A stretch of 5,897 nt of DNA from NCBI GenBank assembly GCA_017860075.1, contig JAFNAH010000132.1, forward strand, positions 1-5,897, written 5' to 3'. This document shows, piece after piece, positions 5,765 to 5,897 of the stretch (position 1 is the stretch's first letter; each line of letters starts with the position of its first letter). Below the pieces are notes generated by a model. That model was not told the DNA's origin and did not search any database. It worked only from the letters and a program-made list of their open reading frames with translations. The translations under genes and the position numbers were made by a program. The DNA comes from Acidobacteriota bacterium (GTDB lineage Bacteria; Acidobacteriota; UBA6911).

Positions 5765-5897
5765 TCAGAGGGGACGGATGTCAGAAGCGTCGATCTCGAT
5801 CGATACCGCCTGTCGGATCAAATCCACACGCAACACAAAACGGAACCGGCCCTTCTTCTGAATCAGGATTCCTTGAATGCCCTTCAGAGGTCCGGCG
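5765..5897 (-). CDS. NusG-like (UpxY/RfaH/LoaP-type) antiterminator, C-terminal KOW domain only
   Basis: The frame is open from the right edge to a TGA at 5765-5767, giving the last 43 residues of a protein whose N-terminus lies outside the window. The start AGPLKGIQGILIQKKGRF and the end VSIEIDASDIRPL match the KOW motif and closing strands of NusG-family proteins: the G-P-x-x-G-x-x-G-x-L pattern, a basic turn, then a V-x-V-D-L strand. The sequence resembles specialised NusG paralogues (UpxY, LoaP) more than core NusG, which usually ends with a GR-T-P-V-E-L pattern absent here. Such proteins bind RNA polymerase and, through KOW, ribosomal protein S10 or Rho, promoting read-through of long operons, often for polysaccharide. 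The partial length and missing NGN domain keep the subfamily uncertain. It is convergent with the DUF2961 gene, so the operon it controls may not be the downstream neighbour. Confidence 0.75.
   Translation of the reverse strand, partial: AGPLKGIQGILIQKKGRFRFVLRVDLIRQAVSIEIDASDIRPL

Overview
The window reads as chromosomal DNA from a GC-rich (about 58-60 % by eye) free-living Gram-negative bacterium, most likely an Acidobacteriota member or a near relative. This is inference: the combination of secreted 3-keto-disaccharide-hydrolase-like (DUF1080) and DUF2961/GH172 proteins, a fused acyl-activating/ACP/acyltransferase protein and a NusG-paralogue fits that phylum, but there is no rRNA or marker gene here. 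No transposase, tRNA, CRISPR or integrase signature was seen.

Layout. The left two thirds hold a minus-strand gene set read from right to left: (i) 4270-1715, an approximately 850-residue fusion of a long-chain acyl-CoA/acyl-ACP synthetase, an acyl-carrier-protein domain and a PlsC-type acyltransferase; (ii) after 36 nt, 1678-959, a six-helix membrane protein that I do not recognise; (iii) after 59 nt, 899 to the left edge, a secreted protein with two DUF1080 (concanavalin-like) domains, cut by the window edge in the second domain. The last gene is easily missed because it has no stop codon inside the window. The spacing suggests one operon.

A 285-nt divergent region (4271-4555) separates this operon from a plus-strand gene, 4556-5629, encoding a secreted DUF2961/GH172-family protein with a strong ribosome binding site. 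It has both glutamates expected for the family but appears to lack a stretch right after the second one. A GC-rich convergent intergenic region with several hairpins (5630-5764) follows. At the right edge is the C-terminal KOW domain of a NusG-like (UpxY/RfaH/LoaP type) antiterminator on the minus strand, again cut by the window.

Functionally, the fusion protein and its membrane partner look like a phospholipid acyl-chain salvage or remodelling unit. The two exported proteins (DUF1080 and DUF2961) look like periplasmic glycan-processing enzymes. Whether lipid and glycan functions are truly linked is not shown by the sequence. The most interesting items are the domain order of the acyl-activating/ACP/PlsC fusion, the unknown membrane protein tied to it, the shortened DUF2961 protein, and the orphan-looking NusG paralogue.
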